A stretch of DNA of 64,000 bases from Agaricus subrufescens (taxonomy: Eukaryota; Basidiomycota; Agaricomycetes; Agaricales; Agaricaceae). Every line of letters begins with the position of its first letter. Within the stretch, counting starts at the first letter, position 1. Below the pieces are notes generated by a model. That model was given only the letters and a program-made list of their open reading frames with translations. It was not told the origin of the DNA and did not search any database. This document shows positions 54,140 through 64,000 of the stretch, piece by piece. The stretch covers positions 2,232,001-2,296,000 of the forward strand of contig CM057059.1 of the NCBI GenBank assembly GCA_029945375.1, read 5' to 3'. Made by a program: the position numbers and the translations under genes.

Positions 54140-57100
54140 ATGTCCAAAAAACGACCAAGGCCGGATGAAATAAGTGATTCAGAAGGGTCGGACTCTGAAT
54201 ATGTACAAGACAACCACTTCCAAGACGACGAGGTGGACATCTCATCTGCTCTCACTGGAAAGAAACGCAAACTATTGGAGCACACAAACGATTCAGAGGA
54301 TGAAGATGATCCCGAGGACTTTTCGCGCTTCATCCAAGAGTCTATCGTGAAGCGCGACACTAGAGAAGGCACGCAGGTTGTCAAAAAGATTAAGGGCAAA
54401 CAGAAAGTGGTAAAAGGAGAGGTTGGCGGAGGGAGTTTTCAGAGCATGGGTAGGCACATTGATTGCGATAACCCGAGAAATAGTAGTCACCAAAAATACA
54501 AGGCCTTCACCCCTCCTTGCTCAGATCTCTGACTTTGCAAGGATATCGAGTACCAACGCCCATACAACGGTCGACTATACCCTCTTTGCTCACCAATCCC
54601 CCGAGAGACCTTGTCGGTATGGCTCGTACGGGATCAGGAAAGTCTTTGGCCTACATGATACCTCTCGTTCAACGACTCGGTGGTAGACATTCCGCAACAT
54701 TCGGTGCACGAGCCCTAATTCTTTTACCCACCCGTGAACTTGCCCTCCAGATTCTGAAAGTTGGTAAAGAGCTTTCGAGAGGATGGAATTCCGCTTCTGG
54801 TGATCACGCCGGTGACAAGGAAGGACAGAACTCTAAAGGCCAGAACTTGAGGTGGGGTTTGGTGGTAGGTGGTGAGGGTCTGGACGAACAATTCGAGATG
54901 ATCACGAACAACCCAGATGTGTAAGTCTTCGTGCTTTGGTTTTTTTTTTGCTTCAAGCTGTACTAAAAAGTATCCAGTATTATCGCCACGCCTGGTAGAC
55001 TGCTGCATCTTATCGTGGAAATGAACTTGGATATGAAGTCAATCAACTACGTTGTGTTTGACGAAGCTGATCGACTTTTCGAAATGGGTTTCGAGACCGC
55101 GCTCACAGAAATCATTCACCGACTCCCACCTTCCCGGCAGACCCTCTTATTTTCCGCAACTTTACCAAAGTCCCTTGTCGAGTTCGCAAAAGCTGGTCTA
55201 CAAGACCCTAAGCTGGTGCGCCTGGATGCCGATAGTAAAATAAGCTCGGATCTCAAGATGGCCTTTTTCTCTGTGAAAAATGCAGAGAAAGATGCTTGCC
55301 TTCTTAGCCTGCTTCGTGATGTCATCAAGGTGCCACTGGCGGAGAAGAAGATTGCAGACCAATCAGAGGCAAAAGACAAGAAAAAGAAAGGCAAAGCAGA
55401 CTACTCCAACCAAACCACCGCTCCCCACCAAACTCTCATCTTCGCCGCGACAAAACATCACGTCGAGTACCTATCTACTCTACTAACTACCATCGGATAT
55501 TCTGTCTCCCACATCTATGGCTCCTTGGACCAATCTGCCCGCACATACCAAATGGACCAATTTCGGAAAGGTGTAACGAGCATCCTTGTTGTTACAGATG
55601 TAGCAGCTCGAGGTATCGATATCCCCGTCCTTGAAAACGTTGTCAACTACGACTTCCCCCACGGTGGCAGAGTCTTTGTCCATCGTGTAGGTCGAACAGC
55701 ACGAGCTGGTAGACAAGGTTGGGCTTGGTCCTTTATCACACACACTGAACTCCCTTATCTGCTCGACCTTCAACTGTTTCTTGCTCGTCCTCTCACCAGT
55801 GTTGTTCAGGAAAGTGGAGACAGAGCGTACACCGAATCGCTGGTTCTTGGCACTTTTGAGCGCGAAAAGATTGACGAGGACGTAGAATACCTTAAATCTC
55901 TCGACGATACCAACCACTCACTCCCAACTCTACGAGACGTTATGAAGCGGGGTCATGCGATGTATGAACGCAGTAAAGGCAAAGCCAGTCCCCAAAGTTA
56001 TAAACGTGCCAAGGAAATGTCAAAAGATCCAAAGTGGCAATTAGCAGGTTCGGATTCGGGCATACATCCGGTGCTTTTGAGGGGTGGTGACGCGGCTGAA
56101 AAGAGGAAAGTGCAGGACGCGAGAAAAGTTTTGTTGAAAGCGGTTAACGCTTTTACACCGTCGGAGACTGTGTTTGAAGTTGGGAATAAGGCGGGTTCTG
56201 TTAATGCGGGACTTATGAAGCAGAGGCGGAAAACGTTGCAGAAGGTGGCTGCGAAAACTGCAATGAAGGTTACTGAGGATGTGGATGAGGATGAGGATGC
56301 TAATGTAGAGGAAGAGGGTGATGTGGAAATGGCGAACGAAGAGGACATTGCAGTGAGTTTGGTCGCTTGATGCATATGATTTTCTTAACATCTTTTCTCT
56401 CCTAGTCGGTGTTCAAGACGAAAGGGAACAGTTTCCGGGATGATGAATTTTATATGTCATATTACCAAAAAGACGCATTAACAGAAAAAGGGTAAATTTT
56501 CGTCTTTTTCTATCGATGAATACGTTGGCTAAACCAGAATAGGTATTCCCTAAAGGACGGTGCCTCGTCCTTCGCTCAGCAAGCACAAGGAGTCAGTTTT
56601 GATCTCGCTGGTGACGATACTGTACAAGAAAAGAAGAAAAAACAGCTTAACTGGGACAAGAAGAAGAAAAAGTTTGTCAAAGGTGACGGTGTCGGTGCTG
56701 ATAATGTCAAACTCGTCAAAACGGAGAATGGTGTTCGCTTACCCGCGAGTTACCGTAGCGGTAGATTTGAGGAGTGGAAAGCGAAGAATCGATTCAGCCT
56801 GCCTCGAGTTGGCGAGGTCGAGTCTCAAGGGGTTGGGAAACGGAATACTCCAGGAGGACGCAAATTCCGACACAATCAGACCCCAGATGCGAAACCGCTT
56901 GACAAGTTTGGGAAGAACTATGAGAGGAAGTCGCGGCAACTGGAGAAGAAAAATGCGGCGGCGGATCCTTCAGAGCTCGAGAATGGCAAGAAGGGCAAAC
57001 GTCCGAGTCGTTATGGAGGCCGATCCCTGGCTAAAGTCAAATCAGAACTTAAGACGTCTGATCAAATTAGAAAGAAGAGGAAGACGATGGAACATAGGAA

Positions 57101-57140
57101 AGCTAAGAATGCTCGTCCAAGTAAGAGGAAACATAGATAA
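54140..57140 (+). CDS. DBP10: DEAD-box ATP-dependent RNA helicase Dbp10
   Basis: Nucleolar helicase for 60S ribosomal subunit assembly. MSKKRPRPDEISDSEGSDSE starts an acidic leader. Motifs in order: Q-motif region SMGLHPSLLRSLTLQGYRVP with TPIQ; Walker A MARTGSGKS; LLPTRELALQ; GGEGLDEQF; IIATPGRLLHL; VVFDEADRLFEMGF; LLFSATLP; LIFAATKHHVEYLS; VVTDVAARGIDIP; FVHRVGRTARAGRQGWAWSF. The Dbp10-specific C-terminal region follows (KGNSFRDDEFYMSYYQ; GVSFDLAGDD; LNWDKKKKKFVKGDGVG; GVRLPASYRSGRFEEWKAKN) with a lysine-rich end KARPSKRKHR-like. Few introns, as usual for this gene here. Stops 42 bp from the convergent Tgt gene. Confidence 0.96.
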
Positions 57141-57182
57141 TTATTGTAGAAACACTATTCGTGTAGTACGATATTGTTAATT

Positions 57183-58996
57183 TTACGATGTTTCTGAGTA
57201 TTCCCACTTAGCGCCGTTCCCGGGTATCACCTGGACGGCTTTGCCATCCAAAAGATCTACACCCACGCTCCGCAGCGCATCGACACACCACTGGGGGTAT
57301 CCAGTGTCGCCAAAATAATCGGCGAAAAATGAACGTAGATAGGCTGGGAAGGAATCTTCAACAATGGCTTTCCTTACTCGCCCCATTACTTGTGCCTGGA
57401 ATGTGATATTGTGTAGAGTGATTGCTAGAGACGGATTAGTTTTGAGCTCATCAAATCTGCAGGAGGACAAACGTACCATGAGCAGCAGCAGTCTCATGAG
57501 TTACGGTATGATGCAAGATAGCTCTCGAGGTCTTTCCTGTACATGTTGGGCAAGGACAATCTTTATCGATTGGGTTCAAATCGCGAGCATGCTTGTTTAG
57601 TCCTGTAGGGAATATGATCAGCCAGACATGAGGGCAAGAGTGAATTTAACACCCTACGGAGATTTAGTGGACCCTTATGCGTCAATGCCACACCAAAACG
57701 AGCCGTACGCGTCGGGAAGACACAATCTGCCTTTCAGAATGTCAGCTTATAGCGCCTTTTCATAGGTTAATGAAGCATACCATATCAACTCCAAGAGCTA
57801 CACAGACCAAGAGGTCTACCCAAGGAATTTTTTAGGAGCCTACAATGGAGATAGACATTGAACAAACCTTCTGCAAACCCAATCCCCATCGAATATCGCG
57901 GGCCTAAGTCACGTCAGCGCGGACAGGAGAGTTATAAGGGTAGACGTACGATCCTCCGGCAACTTATCTGCGCACTGCTTGATGCTAGATGACTTGAGTC
58001 ATTGCGGCGTATCTATAAAGAGTCCTAACTTACATCTTCCAGAAAACACCTAAGATTCGATGTCAGTTTATTACGGGGCTAAGCATTTCGCACCGAGTTT
58101 CACCTTTCTCTTCTCCTCCACTCAAGCCTCCGATCGCATATCCTGCAACATTACTTTTGCGGGCTATCATTGCGTCGAGGCAGCGATCTCGCAGAGTTGG
58201 ATCTAGGGCGCCTTGCACAATTGCAAACAAGTTTTGTCGATCTGATTTTCCAGATTTCTCGTGGAAAGTTATACACCGGTCGAGCCACCGGACAGATCTT
58301 TCCATAGCTTCTTCGACACGAGGTCCTGTGGTTAGACTTGGAACTAAAGACCGGTAAGCGCATACACAGACTTGGTGGAAGATGAACACTCACCTACATC
58401 ATCCAACTGCATGATTATATCGGCTCCTATTGAATGCTGGATGGACATGCTTTCTTCTGGCTTTAGGCAGCTTATCAGGATGAGTAACCTCGGATAACTG
58501 AGGCTTAGAGCTTACAGTGAGCATAGTTGGTTCCCCAGTAAACGGGCTTGCGAACAGGGCTCCTTCTTCGGTGATAGTGGTGAATTTGCTCAAAGAAACC
58601 AGTTGAAACCCTCCACTGTCCTGATTTTGGGTGATAAGTGGGGTTGCACACGTATATAGAGATGAGGTTGCGCACCGTGAGGAGGTTTCGTTCCCATCCT
58701 TGAAACTTGTGGGCGCCTCCGACCTCGTTAAGCACTTTGAGGCCAGGTCGGAGATTGAGATGATACGTGTTATTCAAGATCAAGGTGACACCAAGAGACT
58801 CTGTCTGTTCCGGGGTCAATCCCTTGATAGCTGCCTGGGTGGCGACAGGCATGAAAGTGGGGAGCATCGTAACGCCATCTGGTTGAAAGTCACTAGGCTG
58901 GCAGGGAAGAGAAGCCTAGAAAGACTGACGAGCAAGAGTCATGCGAGATAGACGAGCTCTGGTTGTCGAGCATTTTGCTATGACCTCGAACTGCAT
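57183..58996 (-). CDS. Queuine tRNA-ribosyltransferase catalytic subunit (Tgt/Qtrt1)
   Basis: Exchanges guanine-34 for queuine in tRNAs with GUN anticodons; fungi take queuine from the environment. [20 protein letters not shown] then, across a 48-nt intron, [20 protein letters not shown] and [20 protein letters not shown]. The base-binding Asp lies in [18 protein letters not shown]; next [55 protein letters not shown], and [20 protein letters not shown] with the nucleophile region [12 protein letters not shown]. The zinc site is [20 protein letters not shown]. Complete in length. A queuosine system implies a partner Qtrt2, which is not in this window. Confidence 0.93.
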
Positions 58997-59330
58997 GAAA
59001 AACAGCGGGAGACGACAGGGTTAAAGCTACTGAGCCAAATTTGGCAGCGATCTGGCGAAGTGATCTGGTTGATTACAGGCGGGCAGACTGGCAGCGACGG
59101 GACCCGCAACTCCCTGAGGCTTCCGAGTCGCCAAAAAGACATTGCTTTGGTAATTTCCGTCCGTCTAGCGTGCTGCCCAACCAGCCTCACTGGAACCTAA
59201 GCTGCTATTCAGGTTGTGACTGATTGTCAATTTAGAATGTCACGCAGGTGACTGTCCACGTCGAGGGCGGATGGAATCAGAAAAACATTCTCGACATTGA
59301 CTTTTCCCGGGGCACACACAGCTCAGAGTC
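58997..59330. promoter_or_regulatory. Divergent promoter of Tgt and TMN2
   Basis: The 334 bp between the divergent starts hold no open frame of note and no clear TATA box. Confidence 0.4.
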
Positions 59331-62120
59331 ATGCACGCTCGGGCTTATGCAGTCCTTCTTGCCGCGACTCTCCCTCTCACTTCTGCCTTCTACCTGCCTG
59401 GTGCAGCGCCCACCGACTATCATGAGGGCGAACAAGTTCCAGTATACGTGAATGCCCTAACTCCCATGCTGAGCGGGAGTGACGACCCCAAGCTCGTAAG
59501 CTAGTTCTTATTTATGCCGCAATATGTATCTGATATTGCAGTAGAAATCTCTCATTAACTGTGCGTAGCTCTTGGACAATATCGATGAAGTACACACATC
59601 TTGTTTCCTCTCTAGACGACTATTACAATCCTAAGCTCCGCTTCTGTGAGCCAGAAGGTGGTGCCAAGTCTCAACCTGAATCACTAGGCTCAATTCTATT
59701 CGGCGACCGTCTATTCAATTCACCCTATGACGTATGTAACTAAAGTGACTTGCATCCCGCTCAAAATGATTTATACCCTGGCAGATAAAAATGGGGGCAG
59801 ACAATACCACCTGTAAGGTGCTTTGTCTCCAACCCAATGTTACAGGAGAAGAAGCCAAGTTTATCAATGACAGAATTCGAGAGGACTACGCCCTCAATTG
59901 GCTTGTGGATGGGCTTCCCGCTGCAGAAATGAAAGTGGATGTTCGAACTGAAGACGTTTTCTTCGATATGGGTTTCAACTTAGGAGACAATGAGGGCCCT
60001 TATCAGAACGTTCCGGTTCTCAATAACCATTATGAGATAGTACTTAGGTATGATATATCCCTGAAGTCATTGTTGTGACGGGAGGTCTCAAGTTTCCCAG
60101 GTACCATCGGCCGACACCGGATACCTATCGCGTCGTCGGAGTCCTTGTATGGCCTTCAAGGTATACAGAAGCTATTGCAACTATTTGACCCAGTATATAC
60201 TGATCATCAATCAGTGTCGGTGGCCCGCAGACCAATGAAGCGATATGCGATTCTGACGATGTGCTCGCCCTTAATGAAGATCAAACACAGGCGGTCCGGT
60301 ATACCTACAGAGTCACTTGGAATGTAGGTCGTGACCTTGCGTTCTTTGTGAATGAACACTGACCATTTGTAGGAATCCGACACTGTCTGGGTATGTGATT
60401 ATAACGAATTCAGCTTAGATCCGCTATTCAAATCATGTGTTGTAGGCCACGCGCTGGGACAATTACCTGCACATCTTTGATCCCCGAATCCATTGGTTCA
60501 GTCTTATTAACTCTATCGTGATCGTTTTGTTCCTTTGCGGTATGGTTGGTATGATTCTACTTCGTAGTGTCTCCAGAGACGTAAGTACCATTCCCGCCGG
60601 GACCATTTTCATAGCGCTTATCTTGCCGTTAGATATCCCGATACAATGCCATCGACATCAGCGTAAGTGAAGATGTTGTCAAAGTCAGGAGCATTTCTGA
60701 TGGAGTCTATAGGAAGACGTTCAAGAAGATTGGGGTTGGAAGCTAGTCCATGGCGAAGTGTTTAGAACCCCTCAACATTCCATGTTCTTGTCCATCATGG
60801 TTGGTAACGGGGTGCAGCTCATCGCAATGGTTGGGATAACATTAGGTGGGTTTTCGGCTATCCCGCACACTGAATCGTGATATATTGAAAACTTGTCGCA
60901 GTTTTTGCTCTTCTGGGATTTTTGTCACCCTCCAATCGCGGTTCTCTGGCGACCGTAATGATGGTTTGTTGGTCATTCTTTGGATGGTTGGTTATTTGTC
61001 TTGAGCCTTTGCTGCTTAATGGCTAATTTTACCTTTCAGCATTGGTGGCTACTTTTCCAACAGGGTGTATGCGTCCCTTGGGGGACCTGACAAGAGGAAG
61101 AATGCGTTCCTAACGGCCACAGTATTTCCAACGTGGGTGTTTCAGGGTCTATATTAGAAGATTGAATCCTGACCATGTTCAAGTGCTATCTTCCTTATCA
61201 TCTTTATATTGAACTTCTTCCTCGTCATTGCTGGGTCTTCTGGCGCCGTCCCCTTCGGTGAGTGGTAGTTTTAGGCAATGATCTAGAAAAAACTAATATA
61301 ATCTAGGCACGATGCTCCTCATCATACTACTCTGGTTCGGAATTTCAGCACCACTATCTGCTATTGGTGCTTATTTCGGATCAAAACATGGCGTATGTAA
61401 ACTTCTGAGTCCTACGGTTATGATTTTCTTAACTCGAAAAACCAGGCTGTCAAGCATCCAGTTCGTGTGAACCCTATCCCTCGTCAAATCCCACCTGGTC
61501 CCAAATACCTCAGACTCTGGGTAAGCAATCAGACAACAGTTGTATTATGCTTCCTAACAAGGTGAATGTCGTAGGTCACTGCTATATTGGGTGGTATCTT
61601 GCCGTTTGGTGAGTGGAAAACAGCCTTGCCCTTATTTTCTTTTTGTTTACTCTGAATTATTAGGTGCCGCATTTATTGAACTATATTTTATCCTCTCGAG
61701 TCTTTTTGCCTCACGGGCCTACTATGCATTCGGCTTTGTCGCTCTTACGGCCTCGATTGTAGCAGTCACTACAGCTACTGTTACCATCTTGTTCACGTAC
61801 TTCTCCCTCTGTGCCGAAGACTATAGGTGAGTAATCAATGTGTTCCAAAGTGATGAACCTTTATTCATAATGCGGCAACTTTATACAGGTGGCACTGGCG
61901 TGCATTCTTGACGGGAGGCGGCAGCGCCTTCTGGTTCCTCGCTTACGGACTATTCTACTGGGGCTCTAGGATGTCCCTGGACTCATTCTCTAGTGTCCTT
62001 CTTTACCTCGGCTATCTTTTCCTCCTCGCTCTTATGGACTTCCTTGTGACAGGCACTATCGGCTTCCTTGCATCTTACTGGGTTGTCAGACGGCTATACA
62101 CTGCTATTCGCATTGATTAA
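59331..62120 (+). CDS. Transmembrane 9 superfamily protein (Emp70/TMN2)
   Basis: Golgi/endosome nine-pass membrane protein involved in sorting and adhesion. MHARAYAVLLAATLPLTSAF is a signal peptide; then FYLPGAAPTDYHEGEQVPVY, the conserved DYYNPKLRFCEPEGG, SQPESLGSILFGDRLFNSPY, VLCLQPNVTGEEAKF and YRVVGVLVWPSSV. The membrane half begins IHWFSLINSIVIVLFLCGMV and continues through IMVGNGVQLIAMVGITLV, GCIGGYFSNRVYASLGG, AIFLIIFILNFFLVIAGSSG, GTMLLIILLWFGISAPLSAI, LPFGAAFIELYFILSSLFAS to LLALMDFLVTGTIGFLASYW. The last residues VRRLYTAIRID match the family's KxD-type COPI/Golgi retention end. Nearly twenty short introns. One exon (59545-59560) is only 16 nt. Confidence 0.95.
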
Positions 62121-62178
62121 GTCCACAAAAATTAATTAGATATTTCGTAATCTGTCTGTCTGTGACCTCCTTGTGTAT

Positions 62179-64000
62179 TCAATTTGCTACCAAGACCAGA
62201 AGCTTTCCTTTTCCCGCTCGGAGAATTGCTAGCCGATTATCAATTAGAGCTGAAGATGGGATAGTGTATTGAACTTCTGGAACAATTTCATTGTTGAGAT
62301 ATAAACCACGAGATGTGACCAAGCTCTTCGCAGCAGCTATGCAAACAAACAAATGAATCTCTTAATTGATTGTAAGAAAATAAATCCGATGATAGACGTA
62401 CAATTGGAGCTAGCAAGTCCGTATTTTGCGGCAAGTTTAACCACCGGAGTGCTCTGGAGCTCTTCAAAGTCCAAGGAGACCAAACGAGGGTCGCCATTCA
62501 AAGCAGATTTCACATGTTCTGCTTGAAGACCTTGGTAGTCGGAATCGAAGAGCATCCTCGTAAGTGTTTCTGCGCGAACCACGCCTTCACCTGTTACATA
62601 CGCCAAGGTTAGAATGAGTGACCGTAATTTTCAATTGAGCTATTTAAGCCATACATACGTTTATGTACCAATTCAGTAACCTCAGCCGCTAACTGTCTTT
62701 GGGCCGCCCGTTTTTCAGGAGCAAACTTTGGGGAAAGGCATTAGTCGGCTTTATCACCCCTGTGTCTAACGACACTTTAATAATGCACTTACTCGATGGG
62801 TTTTAACAATCTTGTCGATGGAGTTTTTGGAAAGAAACGTAAACAGTTTTAGGTACTTTTCGACGTCATCATCGGTTACCTTCAGGAAATACTGTACGGG
62901 GTGATAACGGTGAATTATTTACGTCTGCAGAGTGGATATATTGTGCTTACCTGATAGAAGTCAAAGACGCTAGTAAGATCTGGGTTCAACCAGACTGCAT
63001 TTCCGGCGCTTTTTCCGAATTTTTCCCCAGTGGAGGTAGTGAGTAGAGGTGTTGTTAAGCCATAAGTGGAAGATTCAGATGATGTATTTGTTTGAGATTC
63101 GTGGCGCGCGATGAGCTCGAGGCCGGCAATAATATTACCCCACTGATCAGACCCTCCGACTTGAACGCTACATTCATGATGTTTATAGAGGTGATAAAAA
63201 TCGTACGCTTGAAGGAGCTGGTAGGTGAATTCAGTGAAAGAAAGCCCTTGTTGGGATTCTAGTCGAGCGCGGACGCTAAAAACAAGGGGTAAGGATTAAA
63301 ACGATAAATGGCCTGACCGATGACCGAGTATGTACATACCTTTCCCGATTGAGCATGGTGTTCACCCGCACCTGTTTACCTACATCGCGTAGAAAATCGA
63401 GCATTGTAAAATTTTCATGCCATTTCAGGTTACTGAGGACGGTGGGGCTCTTGAAGGGTGGGGAAGCGGAACCGTGGTCCTCCAGATGACGTTTTGCATA
63501 TTCTAATGCATTGCGGAAGAAGGATTCTACGTTCTTTGTGAGGACTGCTACGTTGTCATCGACCTGTCGGATATCTGCTTGTTGACGCTCTGTGTACCTT
63601 CCGGAAGGGTCGCCCACTCGGCCGGTGGCGCCACCTATCTGAGCCGAAGGTGAATTCAGGCGTATGGACTTTGCGGAGAAGGCGCACAAGTGGGATGACG
63701 CGATGACCCCGAACTTGGAAGTGGAGTAGAGTCATGAAGGGTATCAAGTGACCGATGTGCAAAGAGGAGGCGGTGGGGTCAACACCGGAGTACACGGTGA
63801 GAGGCTTGGCTTGCAGAGCCTGTGCCAGCGCATCTGGTCTGGAGTGAGTGTCAGTGGACGGCGAAGGACGAACGCGAGGGCGGGACCTTGTGACGTCCTG
63901 AATAAAGCCCCGGTACGCGAGGTCGTCGAGGAGAGGCACGCGGTGGAAGGGCCGGCGGGAAGAAAAAGCGGGCGGGGAGGCGCGCGAGAGGCGGCGGGCG
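62179..64000 (-). CDS. MSY1: Mitochondrial tyrosyl-tRNA synthetase (5' end beyond window)
   Basis: Class I synthetase charging mitochondrial tRNA-Tyr. The frame is open at the right edge with an Arg/Ser/Pro-rich presequence-like start ([19 protein letters not shown]), so the ATG lies outside. Then [37 protein letters not shown] with the HIGH motif, [76 protein letters not shown] and [20 protein letters not shown] with KFGKS in place of KMSKS, as usual in mitochondrial Tyr-RS. The C-terminal S4-like RNA-binding end comes from the last exon: [43 protein letters not shown]. Convergent with TMN2, 58 bp apart. Confidence 0.94.

Noticed and set aside
1..64000. Search for transposons, terminal repeats, secondary-metabolite clusters or CRISPR
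   Set aside because: No reverse transcriptase, transposase, long inverted or direct repeats, PKS/NRPS core or regular repeat-spacer array was seen.

Overview
This is a window of nuclear DNA from a filamentous basidiomycete fungus, most likely an Agaricomycete. Three things point there: almost every gene is cut by many short introns (about 48-70 nt, GT...AG, a few GC...AG); the gene set includes fungal markers (DASH subunit Duo1, Tlg2, Atg27, Dbp10, an Rrn5-like Pol I factor, an Emp70/TMN2 protein, allantoinase); and the left edge carries a Cys/His-rich secreted-or-cytosolic family typical of mushroom genomes. The species cannot be named. All gene models were spliced by hand from reading frame, splice signals and family conservation; exon edges not quoted should be taken as approximate.

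Layout. 1-8.2 kb: edge of a Cys/His-rich gene (-), Tlg2 t-SNARE (+), an EF-hand MscS channel (+) and RNA polymerase II subunit Rpb3 (-). 8.2-9.4 kb: an unresolved stretch. 9.4-17.4 kb: an acyl-CoA-synthetase-like ligase (+), a mitochondrial ornithine-type carrier (-), an Rrn5-like factor (+) and a quinone oxidoreductase (-). 17.6-29.5 kb: one very large HECT ubiquitin ligase, Tom1/Huwe1 (-). 29.7-38 kb: Sub1/PC4 (+), an ABC1-family mitochondrial kinase-like protein (-), a TBC Rab-GAP (-) and a Yippee-domain protein (-). 38.3-42.2 kb: allantoinase (+) and a PA-TM-RING ubiquitin ligase (+). 44.2-51 kb: ataxin-3 (-), a GH78-like rhamnosidase (+) and Atg27 (+). 51.2-62.1 kb: an RNase H1 N-terminal-domain protein (+), Duo1 (+), Dbp10 helicase (+), queuine tRNA-ribosyltransferase (-) and TMN2 (+). 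62.2-64 kb: mitochondrial tyrosyl-tRNA synthetase (-), running off the right edge.

This is a gene-dense housekeeping region, not an island. I saw no transposon, rDNA, tRNA, secondary-metabolite cluster or CRISPR array. Loosely shared themes are ubiquitin/proteostasis (Tom1, PA-TM-RING, ataxin-3), membrane traffic and autophagy (Tlg2, TBC GAP, Atg27, TMN2), RNA polymerases and RNA processing (Rpb3, Sub1, Rrn5-like, Dbp10, Tgt) and mitochondria (carrier, ABC1, Tyr-RS). The observations I find most worth following are the Trp-Gly-rich tail of Rpb3, the RNase H1 N-terminal domain on a protein with no nuclease domain, a shared GTCACGTGA element just upstream of three start codons, a 16-nt micro-exon in TMN2 and an intron that splits the catalytic cysteine codon of the HECT ligase.
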